DNA of 64,000 bases from positions 102,422,501 to 102,486,500 of the forward strand of contig CM071598.1 in assembly GCA_036435485.1 (NCBI GenBank), given 5' to 3'. This stretch comes from Saposhnikovia divaricata. Its lineage: Eukaryota > Streptophyta > Magnoliopsida > Apiales > Apiaceae. The translations under genes were made by a program, and so were the position numbers. Below, piece after piece: positions 22,622 through 34,053 of the stretch (positions are counted from its first letter, which is position 1; the number at the start of each line of letters is the position of its first letter). Below the pieces are notes generated by a model. It worked only from the letters and a program-made list of their open reading frames with translations, was not told the origin of the DNA and ran no database searches.

Positions 22622-22681
22622 TTAGTCATCCAATGGCATGTACTGTGCCATGATTTCCCTAATCTCAGGAACCATGAATCT
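22622..22681 (-). pseudogene. Captured vacuolar sorting receptor fragment: cytosolic tail exon
   Basis: After a good acceptor (cttgtgcag) the minus strand reads RFMVPEIREIMAQYMPLDD and then TAA. VPEIREIMAQYMPLD corresponds to the conserved tail of plant vacuolar sorting receptors (BP80/VSR), including the YMPL sorting signal. The frame after the stop still reads like the receptor tail (EVPNHV), so the TAA is a secondary lesion or an alternative end. It follows the membrane-segment exon at 23089 in correct gene order. Confidence 0.82.
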
Positions 22682-23088
22682 CTGCACAAGTTCACGATTG
22701 CAATATTAGTAATTGACATGTTAGTGTTGAAAACTAATACCCTGTCAGTAAGAAACTAGACGACAGTAAATAATCTTTAATAAAGCATAATCAGATTTGA
22801 TATGCTTATGAGTTCTATCTCCAGGTACATTGTGAAGGACACACATTTCACATTACAAGATGCAATTTGTCATTTCTTCTCTAGATTCTCTTTATATGGC
22901 ACATTTACGAAACTTAAAAAGAAATAACTACATCTCCTTATCTTTCTTATACTAGGACCTAATATGCAGTTTCATCAAGCACATCTATTAAAAACGAATT
23001 TCAATATTTAATCATACAGATATAAATACATGCATGCTAGGGGACGGACGAACAGATGATTTAAAACAAGTAAAACAATAAGGCATAC

Positions 23089-23187
23089 CTGTATCCTGTA
23101 TTGGTACACTGCATAACCAGCAACAGCCAAAGCAATATTAATAATGGAGACAAAACCCAAGTTGATGTCTGTGTTAAATTTTTTTAC
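23089..23187 (-). pseudogene. Captured vacuolar sorting receptor fragment: membrane-segment exon
   Basis: Minus strand, between an acceptor (ctgcccag) and a donor (gtatgcc). It encodes a hydrophobic helix ending AVAGYAVYQYRIQ, which matches the single transmembrane segment and the stop-transfer KYR/QYR motif of vacuolar sorting receptors. Intron boundaries are consistent with the next exon at 22681. Confidence 0.8.
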
Positions 23188-23509
23188 CTGGGCAGACAAT
23201 ATTCTCATATTTCAGCAGTAAACAACAGTACATAATTGCCACAGAAGAATATACCGGTGAAATTTACAAGGCTTCTTGGATCGGACTCAGTTTTACAACA
23301 AATAATTTGCAAAACTCGTAATAATGGATGCAATATACTGAAATAGACTACTTGGACATTAACAGAATGCAAACATATGGGACTGTCACAAAGCAGATAT
23401 CTAGGCTGTTGGACGATAAAACAAGTTTTTCGATAAACAAAGAGAATGTACTAGTGAATAGAAGATTTCGTCAAAGAAGCACAAAAATTATGCATATGCA
23501 GAAACTTAC

Positions 23510-23632
23510 TGATATACGCATCATGTTCTCGCATATACAATAGATTTCCGTTGCAGGTGCAGTCATAACTACCCCATGTATTTTTGCACTTGCACTCTGG
23601 GCATTGACAAGCCAATTTTTCTCTGCATTCAG
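23510..23632 (-). pseudogene. Captured vacuolar sorting receptor fragment: EGF-like exon
   Basis: The minus strand reads ECREKLACQCPECKCKNTWG, then SYDCTCNGNLLYMREHDAYIS, up to a canonical donor gtaagt (23504-23509). The cysteine spacing and the CKNTWGSY core are diagnostic of the calcium-binding EGF-like repeat just before the membrane in plant vacuolar sorting receptors. With the two exons at lower coordinates, this gives a collinear EGF, membrane and tail fragment with introns kept, so the capture was from genomic DNA and not from mRNA. Confidence 0.88.
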
Positions 23633-24276
23633 ACAATGATAAGGAGCTGTCAAGCATGTAACTTTTTGACAAACTGTTTGCTCAGAGAACACTTTTTTTT
23701 ATTTGAGATCTATGATAATACAGAAATTTGTGAAGAGGATTATAGCATACTAGTTCAGTCAACTTGCATAAGACAATTAGACGATATATAAGGTATGTCC
23801 AGTATCGAAACTCTGCATTTTATGCCGCAGAAAAATGAATCTGTTGGATCAATCCTCTCCGCATCCTCTCCCAAGGTGCAATGTTGGTGGACTACAAAAG
23901 GGAATAATTTTACTCATCAGTATATTATTATGCCTATGATGTAAAAAAGATTAAAAGAAAAAGGTAATTGACATACACTTCTCCTGACAAAAGCGGCATT
24001 TAAGCAACCCAGATGGATTTTTGCAACTATCATCCCCTTGAGAGGAATAGGCTTAAATATATCTTTGACTAGAAAGGTAGCAGCCAAAGTGGAAACATAT
24101 AACTAAAAAAAGGCTCATCCCATGTACATACAGAAACAGGTGGTTTAACAATTAAATCACCAAAGCGTCTAAGAATTTTCTATCAGATTTCTTCAGAAGT
24201 AACGGATGAACAAAAGTTACAGATGGCAATAAGGTTAAGCAACTCACAGAAGGTTAAGAAACTCACAGAACAGAAA

Positions 24277-24334
24277 CATAACCATCAGGAGAGCAGGTGA
24301 CCATTCTCCAACTGCAAGGATCCACAAAAAAAAA
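24277..24334 (-). pseudogene. Captured LRR receptor kinase fragment (NIK-like)
   Basis: The minus strand reads VDPCSWRMVTCSPDGYVSVL up to a donor gtgagt (24271-24276). The DPCSW..VTCS phrase is the N-terminal cap of small LRR receptor kinases of the SERK/NIK group, and the WRMVTCSPDGYVS form is closest to NIK. The expected acceptor on the other side is not clear because a T run replaces it. A single short exon, so the assignment rests on one motif. Confidence 0.65.
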
Positions 24335-24584
24335 ATCAGACTACACATTTAGATTCATGCATTAGGTTTAGATGGCTTATCACATAGATACATTGCCACT
24401 TTGGCTCAAAGATCTATTTAACCAAGTGTAAACAAAAATAAACTTCTCCAGATATGTAAAACCTATTTAAATTCATATAGTTTTTCTCTCCAAGAGACAC
24501 TGACAAATAAGTCTCTGAACTTCAATGCACACAACATCGAATCTTTATAATAAACATCACTAGTGGAAAAAAGGTTCCTAGATA

Positions 24585-24788
24585 CTACAATGAGGTGAAA
24601 ATAGTACCTAACCATACAGCAAAGCCAGCCTTTTCACTTGTTTTCAAAACAACGGATATTATTTGCATAGTACACCATCTTATATCTGAGACATTATCTT
24701 TGTGCTCCAGCATGCTGTTCTGTTTGAAAACTGCACAAAACTGTACAAAGTCCAAAAAACAGGACCAATCCCATAGTGTTGTGAACAT
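24585..24788 (-). pseudogene. Captured fragment, possibly midasin-like
   Basis: 67 codons containing LWDWSCFLDFVQ and DIRWCTMQIISVVLKTSEKA. From memory this resembles the N-terminal part of plant midasin (the ribosome-assembly AAA ATPase). The assignment is tentative. It lies in the same orientation as the other captured exons. Confidence 0.35.
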
Positions 24789-25299
24789 TTCCGAATCTGA
24801 TAGAAGGAGCCGTAATGATATCCGTACAACATTCTAGTAATCAATTTCGTTGTTTAGGAAGCTCCTCTTACCTCGACAAAATGTTCAATCCAGCAATTAT
24901 TCTTGGTATAAAATATAAGATTTATTTAAACAAGTAAATAGTACATTTTTAAATACAAATGTCTAATACAAGCACAGTAAGCAACTTCGAGCAAAGAAGC
25001 ATAAATTAGAAAAAAACCAAAAAAATGCTGACATCAGTATCATAATAATATGCAATCAATTAAATACAACTACTAATTCTTGAATGGTTAGAATAATGTC
25101 AATGAGCAAAATAAAAATTTAATATTTACGTTGTTTTGTCAATAATTACCACATTGCTGCCATTGGAGATGCTTTGTAAAAGCTAGAAAAAAAGATGACA
25201 CTGTTATGTTACTTAGACACATACATACAAGTATGATCTCTACTAATAAAAAGTAGATGACGATACTACAGGAGAAGGGGCAGGGACTCCTTATCTTTT

Positions 25300-25840
25300 T
25301 CAGCTTCAACAAAATAATAATAAAGAGCTCGACCTGCAGATTGATCGGTTTAACATAACCACCATACTGAACACGCTCAACTGGTTGGCTGTCCGGGCAA
25401 ATACTCAATCATGTCCTTCCCTAGAAACAAATTTAACATCTTAAACATACAAAAAGCCCCAATTAGATACAAACAAAAAATCCCCAATTTTAAAGAAAGA
25501 TAAAAAATCCCCAATTTGTATGTATGCATCCAAATGAAAACTCAAACAAAAAAGCCCCAATTTTACCTTAATCAAGGCCTTAAACACGAACCTCCAATCA
25601 AATAGAGAGATAGGAAGATGTTCGAGAGTGTGTTGAAGGAGAGTGGAACCCCCAATTTTCAAACCTAATTGCCCTTCATTTTGTTCTTCAATTCGTTCTT
25701 CAATATGTTTAGATCAGAGAGCCGACGAAAGTTCTGATACGTTTAGATCAGAGAGCCGACGAAAGTTTTGAGTACGATGGAGAGAGTTTAGGTGAATGAG
25801 TGATTGAGGGGAAAAGTTTAAGTCCACAAAATTTTCACTG
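25300..25840 (-). other. Gene-like 5' fragment of unknown origin in the CACTA element
   Basis: On the minus strand: a pyrimidine-rich leader with ctctctccatcg, an intron-like stretch starting gtaaaattggggc, an acceptor (tgtttctag near 25422), a short exon-like piece and a donor (ctgcag then gtcg, near 25337). It also holds a 34-bp tandem duplication. No protein family can be assigned. Confidence 0.35.
25707..25774. repeat. 34-bp tandem duplication
   Basis: Two adjacent copies of gtttagatcagagagccgac plus 14 more bases, at 25707-25740 and 25741-25774, differing at two or three bases near the end. Confidence 0.9.
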
Positions 25841-26249
25841 AAAAAAAACCGCTGCTTTTAAATTTTCAATTTTTGATTTAATTTTTTGTTCCAAGTTACA
25901 AAAAATATATTTAAATATAAAAAATATTCTAAAATTTTATTATTTTTTAAATTATATTTTAAGGATATTTCAAAAATTTTAAAAATTAAAAATTTTAAAA
26001 ATTTTAATATGCGGATGTTAATATATATCTAATTCAGTGATATTTCAAAATTTTTAAAAATTAAAAACTTAATTTGGATAGTAAAATTAGAAGTCAACTT
26101 TTGATTTGACTAATACTAATAATAATTTAATTATTTGATGGAATATTACGTTTTAAAATGATTACTTCAACGATTTTGTTAAAATTAATTATTTTTAAAG
26201 TCAAATAATCATTAAATCATTAATTTTAAATTAAATAAAAATTTTGTTA

Positions 26250-26417
26250 ATGAATACTCTATGGTAACACACCTCATGGTGTTAGCCCACTATAACACCT
26301 TTTATAACTAAAGTAACATACTTTTGTGCCTATGGTAACACCACAATCAAAAGGTTGCGATAGGTCAAAATTTTCATAGCTATGGTAACATCCATAGTGG
26401 TAACACCCATGCCAAAA
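26250..26417. repeat. CACTA right subterminal repeat region
   Basis: Words tatggtaacac, ctatggtaaca and aaaggttgc(g/t)atagg repeat in both orientations, mirroring the left end. Confidence 0.75.
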
Positions 26418-26446
26418 GGTTGCTATAGGCCATCTATGGCGTAGTG
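26418..26446 (-). repeat. CACTA right terminal inverted repeat
   Basis: Reverse complement of 20869-20897 with two mismatches. It ends tagtg, followed by the gaa duplication. Confidence 0.97.
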
Positions 26447-27123
26447 GAAGATGTCATGTGTCATGTTGAAGCTGCACTCTAAGTAGAACTTCTACTTGAG
26501 AATTTCTACTTAGCCATCTCGAATTTCTAAGTAGAACTTCTACTTAGAAACTTCTACTTGGTCATCTAGAATATTTAGTACTTAGAAAATATTCTGGTCT
26601 TCAACTTGAAACTTCAATGCACATCTTGAACTTGTGATATCTTCATGTCTTCTTTGTTCTTCACTAAGCTCTTGAATATGGATCTTTATTACTGACATAA
26701 ACTTGCTATCAATGTCCTGACACTTGATGCAACGGTCTGGTTCATAAGTGACTAGTCTTGATAGGGTTTTTGCTTCTTGAATAAATTACCATATCCAATT
26801 AGTAATGTGGCTTTCCAATATTTGCTTTCCTTCTTGTTCACTTGAAATCAATTGGTCTTATTGATATTGATAGTTATGATCTTGATTCTTGGCTTTCCAA
26901 ATCACTGAGGCATGAACAACTTTGACTTGAACTTCTCTCAATGATTTCTTCTTGGATTGATCATAGTTAACATGTTGAATTGTATCAATTACCTTGTCTT
27001 CATTTAGTGTTTATTTCTTGTGACTTCTTGTTCTTGATTGTCTTCTGGTTAAGTATCTTTTCCTTTAGATTGAGTTACATTAGTTATAGTGTTACAAGTT
27101 TACACACTCTGCCTTTCACATAG

Positions 27124-28436
27124 AGAAAGGACCACATGTTCCAATGAAGGCCAACTCTGGGATTGGTCAAGATGCTGGCACTGTAGCTATTAGAAGGCCT
27201 ATTCTAAAGAATCAAGCTGAGTACACAGATGAAGACTTGGAGGAGATTCACAAATATAAGAAGGCTATGAACATCCTATTCAATGGCATCGACCAAGATA
27301 TGTTTGATTGTGTTATAAATTGCACCACTGCCAAGCAAGTATGGGACACTATTCAAACAATCTGTGAAGGAACTGAGCAAGTCAGAGAAAATAAAATGCA
27401 GCTCCTAATACAACAATATGAGCATTTTCACTACTCCTCTAGTGAAAATCTAACAGACATATTCAGTAGGTTTCAAAAGTTACTGAATGGTCTAAAGTTG
27501 TATGGGAGAAAATATGAAACCAAGGACTCCAACCTAAAGTTTCTGAGATCTCTTCCTAAGGAATGGAAGCCAGTGACATTCTCGTTGATGAACTCTCAAG
27601 ACTGCAAAGATTTTACACTTGAGAGACTGTATGGCATCATGAAGACCTATGAGCTTGAAATGCAGCAAGATGAGGAAGTGGAGAAAATCCAAAAGAAAGG
27701 TGGATCTATTGCCTTGGTGGCCAAAATTCCAGTAAGCCAAGTGAGTGAGAAGATGGAGAGCACTCAAGCCACACCAAGTTCAAAGACTTGTGAAGGTGGA
27801 GCTGAAATTAGCAGAGGGAAAAGCAAGTTGGTTGAAGAACTTGATGCATTGAGTGGAGATGAATCTGATGACTTGGATGATTATCTAGCATTCTTGTCAA
27901 GGAGATTCTCGAAGATCAAATTCAAGAGGAATCCAGCAGGAGGCAAGCAATTCGGAAAAGGTTTTCAGCCATCCAAAGACATGGTTGAAAGGTCTAAGTT
28001 CAAATGTTTTAACTGTGGAATTGTTGGCCATTTTACCAATGAATGCAGAACGCCTAAAGCTGAGAATGAGAAGAAACAGTTCGAGACTGTTGATTACAAG
28101 AAGAAATATTTTGATCTTCTCAAGCAACAATGGAGAGCATTCGTGTCAAAAGATAGTGGCTGGGCTGCTGGAGGTGACTTAGATGCAGAAGAGGAGTTTG
28201 TCAATCTTGCACTCATGGCAAACGAAACTGATGAAGAAGCTAGCTCAGCAAGCAACCAGGTATTCTCTACAGTCTTAACTAATATTTCTAAAGCTGAATG
28301 TGCTAGCACAATTGATGAAATGTCTATTGAATTATATAACATGCATGTTACCTTAAAATCATTTAACAGAGAGAATAAGAGGATAAAAGACCTTAATGAA
28401 AAGTTAAGTGATAGGAATGCTGTAATAGAAACATAG
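27124..28436 (+). pseudogene. gag of element B, middle part
   Basis: Continues the frame broken at 6908 by element A. It contains the gag core (ELEMQQDEE region, DDYLAFLSRRFSKIKFKRN) and a zinc knuckle CFNCGIVGHFTNEC (28005-28046), followed by a coiled-coil-like segment. It closes with a TAG (28434-28436), after which the same frame stays open. The first Met in this piece (27144) is internal and not a start. Confidence 0.9.
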
Positions 28437-28728
28437 TTGATTGAGTTTGAAACTTTGAGAAGAGATTGCTTGGATGCTAAAAATGAATTGATTGAGGCTA
28501 TAAATAGATATGAGGTTTTAAAGAAACAGTTAGTAGAGGAACAGAATCTGATTGCTAAGTGGAAAGGATCAACAATTGTAACTGAGGAAATTTGTAATGT
28601 TCAAGGAATTGATTCTTTCTGCAAATTAGCAGAAGCAAAGTTAAATGTTGATAGGGAAGTTACTTCAGATAGTGATTTAGTCGAAAAAGAATGTTCTTTA
28701 AGACTTAAGCCTGTTAGCAAAGCAACTT
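28437..28728 (+). pseudogene. gag of element B, coiled-coil part after a stop
   Basis: Same frame as the preceding piece. A Glu/Lys-rich helical stretch (EFETLRRDCLDAKNELIEAI) stops where the solo LTR is inserted at 28729. The frame resumes in register at 33461 after the aactt duplication. Confidence 0.85.
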
Positions 28729-31700
28729 TGTAACACCCCCAGATCCGGGGTCCGGGATCCGGTCGTTACGGTCTCCAATTCTGTCCACGATACTTGAACT
28801 TACTTCAACATACAATAAATTACATCTTTATGACCCAACATAACAATATAAAACACACCCGTTATAGTCCCAGAGATGAAATCAGAGTAACAACCAAATT
28901 TTATTAAACACATTATGAGTTCTCACAATCCAAAAGAATTTCAATATGAATACATACTCTTTGCCATCCATTTACATAAGTCATACTAGTCCATATATTT
29001 GGTACTGAAAGAATGAATCTATCCTACCAATAGCTTTCTCTTTGGCTCTGGTAGTCTCATCATCCTCGCCAGCGTCGAGTGCGCCTTGTGCGAGTCATCT
29101 AGTCTAGCTGTTGTTGTGATATAATAATAAAGCAAGGGTGAGCAATAGCCCACCAACAATAATATTTAACTGAACGATAATATATAACAATTCAAAAGTA
29201 TCTTTCAAACCATATGCCATGCATTTACGGAAATGATGCCAGTATAATATGAACGATGAAGTTACAAGGTAACTCAAAATGCAAATATAGGTGGAAATAT
29301 CTGCTATGTCGAAGATAAGCAAGATATTATCATTTATCATAGAAGACGAACTTGCAGGAAAATATTGCAATTCCAATTATAAATACTTTTCCAATACTGC
29401 CAACAATGATAATGTTGAAGGAAATAAAAGAATCTGAATGATGAACTTATGCTGGAGTATTCACCGCGCCCACTGCCAATCTTACGATGATCAGTCACAG
29501 ATTGTACAGCTCAATTTAGATTTACTACCGGTAGAAGTAAGAACTGACAGCTTTACTTGTCTACCGCCCTACTAGCTCTCCCCGGCCAACGGTTGGGCCA
29601 AAGGGGATGGACCGGAACTACTCGGCCTCTTACACGACTCAAAGTTCGAAAAGAAATTCATGACTCTGAACGCAAAGTTCGTCCCCCTTTCCCCAAGTAT
29701 AATACTTGTTGATAAGACAACACAAAGTAGTCGTATATAGTTGGAAAGGAAAATTCAACATCATATCTCCCAAGCTGCTGCCTGTTAGAGGATACCATCT
29801 TGTTCCAATAAGCTTACCCCTCGAATGATGAGAAGGTTACTCAAAGATTCAATTGATAAACAGCAACCACGTTGCGAGTGAAATGAATAGTTTTATAAGA
29901 TTTATGACCGGGAAGTCAACAAGATAAATAACATTGCTCAAGTAGGTTCCCCTATAATATGGAAGTTTGAGCGAGCATTTAAATCCTTTTAAGATAGATT
30001 TAAATGAAAAATAAAAACAGTTGGGAACCTTTTCTTGATAAAATAGTCGTAAAAAGACTCCGAAATATTTTACATAATATTTGGAGGTGAAAGATAATCT
30101 CCAAATAATATAAATCATTTTAAAAAGAATTAAATAAATATTCCAAGAATATTTATTAACTCAATAATAATTACGGAATATTATTAAATCATAATATTGC
30201 TCGTAAGTAATCCTCGAATGAATATATAGAATTATTTACTAAATAAATCGCTCTTTAAATGAATATTCAAAATAATATTCATTAGTAATTAGACTCCAAT
30301 AAGTATTTAAAATAATATTCAATAAATGAGTCAAACTTTAAATTAATATTTGAAAATAATATTCATTTAATAAATAATCTTCTAAATGAATATCCAAATA
30401 ATATTCATTTAGTAATCAAAACTTTAAAGGAATATTCGAAATAATATTCCTTAAGTAATTAAAACTTCCAATGAATATTTTAAAATAATATTCATCAAGT
30501 ATATAAAACCTTAAATGAATATTCGAAAGTAATATTCATTTAATAAATAACGTTATAATGAATATCAAAATAATATTCATTAAATAATCAGCTCTAAATG
30601 AATATTCGAAACTAACATTCATTTAATATCTCTCGACTGAGATAATACTCGAATAACATTCCTCGAAATATTTCCAAGTAATTGATACTTTATGGAAATA
30701 TAAATAACGTTTAATAATAACATTCCTCAGATAAATAATAATCTGTCGTTGGAATCCCTCCGGGTTTCCACGACTATCTATATCTCAAAATACTGACTCC
30801 CGGTCTATATTTAAGAGTGAGTATCATATGCCCTTCGCTAAGGGTCTTACCAAAATAATTCGGCTTATAACTGATAACTCGTATCTATGCTATAAGCCAA
30901 TATCAATTCAGGGAACAGGTATCATAATTTAATTTGACAATAGGCATGCATGCTATGGCATATGTAAAACGGCAATCACATATATATATATATATTATCA
31001 CAACAACAGGTTCAAAGTTTTGAACACTTGCCTGGTAATCGGGTGTGGGTGGAGATAGCGTGTCCTGGGTCTGCTCGATGATCTATAAACAATCAGAACA
31101 CTCGAGATTAACCACTTAACACGTTTTAAAAGTCTAAGTATAAACTTCACTTAAGTCGGAACACGTTTTCGAATTATCTCGTTATACACCTTTTAGTGTA
31201 ACTCTTTTTATTACCGCTACGATCCGACATTTGTTCGATATTACGACATGTCATCATACCTACACTTGGTATATACTTAAGTCGTATAAGTTCTAAAGTC
31301 GATCGATTACGAACCGAGATTATACCTCGAGTTTTATCGTTCGTTTTCTAAGTGTTTTACCAAAGTTATAACCAAGCGGGTCTTTAGGGGTTCGTTCGCG
31401 TTTAACTTCGATTCAAACATTTTTATCAAATCGGAAAACGATCCGTTTGACATGTGGTTTTCTTTCATACTTTCCTTATGACCTCTAGTATTTAGTTACC
31501 AAGATTCGCCACTGAGTAACATGTTTTACGAGAGTTCAATTGAAGTTACGAACTTTTACTTACGGTTCCGAACCAATTTTAGTAATTTGATCATAACTCC
31601 TAAACCGTAACTCGGAATGTTTCGATATTCACGCCAAAACGATCTATGGCTCGAGATCTACAAGGACCAGTCATAATATTATCAAGGTCAGGAATTAATA

Positions 31701-33455
31701 TTTACTGTCATGCTGGGTTTCTAAGTGTTAACAAATATTTGGCATTACGACGGCTATATATCGAACGTTCTAAAAATCATAACAATTCAACCAAGCCACA
31801 CCGGGCATCCAAACAACTCATATACATATTTCTCATCCTCAATCTGTCCAAAATCATCTACTAACATCATATCATAACCATGTTTAGATCCACTAACAAA
31901 ATCCATAATCATGCTTATAATCATGCTAATACTATAACTAATCTTATATCATCAAGAACATGCTTAAATCTTCAAAACAAAGCTAGGGTTTTGATGAGAT
32001 ATACCTTCCTTGGAGGATGTAGATACCTTACTAAGCCTTTACTAGTCCTTTGAACACCTTAACCAAGCTTAACTAACAAGAATCATCAAGCACATAATTA
32101 GTGATTTTCGGATCTGCTATAACGCAGTGGAAAGATCATGAAAAACGAGGTCCTTACCGAGGTTTTCTGGATGAGGCTTCTATAGGAGAGTTGTAGAGAA
32201 TCTTACTAGCTTTCCAACAAGCTAAAGAACACCAAATTCCATTGAGTAATGAAGGAGATATGGCCGTTTGAAAATCGTCACAGAAACTGTCATGAATCTG
32301 GACAGTTTGCTTCTTCAACTTGGGGAGGTGATTTGCCTAGGCTATACTACTTGGATTGCTATGAAATTTGGAGCGAATATTTCCCATGGAGTGGAGAGGT
32401 TGTGGTTAAAATTTGGTGATTTTATCATGGATAGAAATGGAGATATTAATTTGTCTTTGGAGAGTGTTTCTGCTGGGCAGTTTTGAGAGAGTTTGTGTTT
32501 TGCTAGCTTCTCTTGCACTCATCTAGCATAAATGATGTGTTTGGATAATATCTGGCTAAAGTAGCTTTAATAAAGTGATGATGCAATGGATGATGAGAAT
32601 TGCATGGACAAGTGTTGATTTTTTGTGGTGTTTAGGCTAACCAAGTAGCTTGCTTTGCTAAGTACTAGTTTCATCTCTAAGTGTGCTAATTGCATGAGTC
32701 ATCACTTGGTTTGCTAGATATTTTCCACCACTGCATGCATGTATCTTGATTCTATGCTTGTTTCTTTGTCCGGTTATTGCTCAATTCTTTGATCGTTCGG
32801 AGGAATAACTCATTCGTTTCTAGTTTGGGTTTTACCGAAAACCGTCTTAATATTTATACTATCATCCTCCATTCTCTTTAATAATTCTTGAACCTATTTT
32901 CCTTAAATTCCTTCAATAATTCCTTAAGTCTTTCAGTGTTCAGGGTAATCTCGGGGAAAATAAAAGTGCTAGTTTTCAGAATCCGACAGCTTTTACATAC
33001 ACTTATTTTCCCCCTGGATCGCTATTACGAACTCGGAAATCCGTTCCGAATACTTCTATATAGTGTCGTCTCATAATATTCTCTTTTCCACCAAAAACAC
33101 TATTCATTCTTTATTCTTTACTTATTCTCTTAGAGTTGTACAATTGTCCCTGATCTCTTTCGATCGTTCCTTAACCTTTTTACGGACCCACTGGACCAAT
33201 AACAGATATCGATTTGGCTGACATAAGAATAATCTGCTCCTTTAGAATTATCAAATCTGAATTCCCTAGGAGATAGATAATTCTTATCTAAAGTGTCAAC
33301 CAATAGTATTCTTCATGGCATATAAACATTTGAATCCAAATCTATTCCTTTCATTCATTATCTCAATCGTTACATCGTAGTCGTAATCACTATTCACCAT
33401 TACCTCAGTACATAATAAAAAGTTTTAATTATATCCAAAATTTGTGGTTCTTACA
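28729..33455 (+). mobile_element. Solo LTR, gypsy-type, 4.7 kb, in the gag gene of B
   Basis: Starts TGTAACACCCCCAGATCC and ends TTCTTACA, with a perfect 5-bp duplication aactt (28724-28728 and 33456-33460). No gag, RT or integrase motif lies inside and no second internal LTR end was found, so it is a solo LTR of unusual length. It includes a GC-richer block (29460-29640), an AT-rich repeat field (30120-30720) and a region similar in reverse complement to the 841-4957 LTR (around 31980-32500). Confidence 0.85.
30120..30720. repeat. AATATTCATT repeat field
   Basis: At least ten degenerate units of about 40-45 bases of the form taaatgaatattcgaaataatattcatt, each an inverted pair of gaatatt and aatattc. 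The field is very AT-rich. Confidence 0.85.
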
Positions 33456-33460
33456 AACTT

Positions 33461-34053
33461 TAACTAAATTGAATAAAAAGTACGGGCCTGTCAACAAGAA
33501 CTTTGTTAATGGAGAATGTAGCAATACTGAATCAGCTGAGAAAAGAAACATAGGCAACTTGTCCCACAAGCAATTGAAGGACGAGCTAGAAAATGTTAAG
33601 TCAGGTGTTAAGGACAAGAAAAAGAACAGAAATGGTAAGGTAGGGATCAACAAATACAACAATTACACACCTGATAAATATGCTCCTAGGAAAGAATGTG
33701 TAAAGTGTGGAAGTATTAATCATTTATCTACCAACTCCAAAGCTATGAAAAATCCTTTGATGCCTAACATGCCTATGTTTGTGCCTGCTATGAATGTTAT
33801 ACCAAATATGTACGCTCCCTCTGCTCATGCATCTAGTCAATATGCTAACATGCCATTCATGCATAATCCATACTACAATACTTTCAATATGCTACAGATG
33901 CCATGGATGATGAATAACATGTTTGCACAGACTATACCTAATAATTCTATTAACTATAACAAATATGAGCAAGTATCAAATTCTGTCTCTCAAAGGCCCA
34001 AACATAAAGTCAAAATTGATATAAATCTAAACTTTCGGTTAAAAGGGATTTGA
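33461..34053 (+). pseudogene. gag of element B, C-terminal part
   Basis: In register with the piece ending at 28728. It contains a degenerate second knuckle: CVKCGSINHLST, where the fourth ligand Cys is Ser (33736-33738). A Met/Pro/Asn-rich tail follows. A one-base indel near 34035 ends the frame early. In the correct frame the conserved gag end (GPKKTWVPKS) and its TGA lie at 34084-34115. Confidence 0.85.

Larger units (their letters stand above)
20869..26446. mobile_element. CACTA (En/Spm-type) transposon with captured gene pieces
   Basis: 5578 bp starting CACTACGCC and ending GGCGTAGTG, with 29-bp terminal inverted repeats (two mismatches) and a 3-bp duplication gaa (20866-20868 and 26447-26449), the hallmarks of the CACTA superfamily. 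Both ends carry dense subterminal words (tatagcaac, tatggtaacac and their complements). No transposase is recognisable, so it is non-autonomous. The interior holds minus-strand exon fragments of host genes with splice sites, plus a nested solo LTR. Confidence 0.95.
6909..27118 (-). mobile_element. Sirevirus-type Ty1-copia element A (recent, complete structure)
   Basis: A complete minus-strand element inserted in the gag gene of B and flanked by the 5-bp duplication catag (6904-6908 and 27119-27123). Order on the minus strand: 5' LTR, PBS, gag, protease, integrase, RT, RNase H, spacer, env-like gene, polypurine tract, 3' LTR. The 5' LTR contains a CACTA transposon. Without that insert the two LTRs are about 1055 bp each and differ by only a handful of bases, so the insertion is recent. 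Coding lesions seen: one frameshift before integrase, stops at 15672 and 14877, and one stop at 11455 in the env-like gene. Confidence 0.95.
20482..27118 (-). repeat. 5' LTR of element A (split by a CACTA insert)
   Basis: Same ends as the left LTR. Removing the insert at 20869-26446 and one copy of its gaa duplication leaves about 1056 bp. A handful of substitutions and one small indel separate it from the left copy. Confidence 0.95.

Noticed and set aside
25337..25422. LPGQP and QYGGYV phrases suggesting a serine carboxypeptidase-like exon
   Set aside because: They lie in two different frames and span under 30 codons. The resemblance is too weak to name a gene.
30120..30720. CRISPR-like or satellite array
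   Set aside because: Units are degenerate, without uniform spacers, and lie inside a plant LTR. They are local AT-rich repeats.
28729..33455. A full-length gypsy element rather than a solo LTR
   Set aside because: No RT, integrase or gag motif, no second TGTAACACCC start and no internal LTR end were found within the segment.
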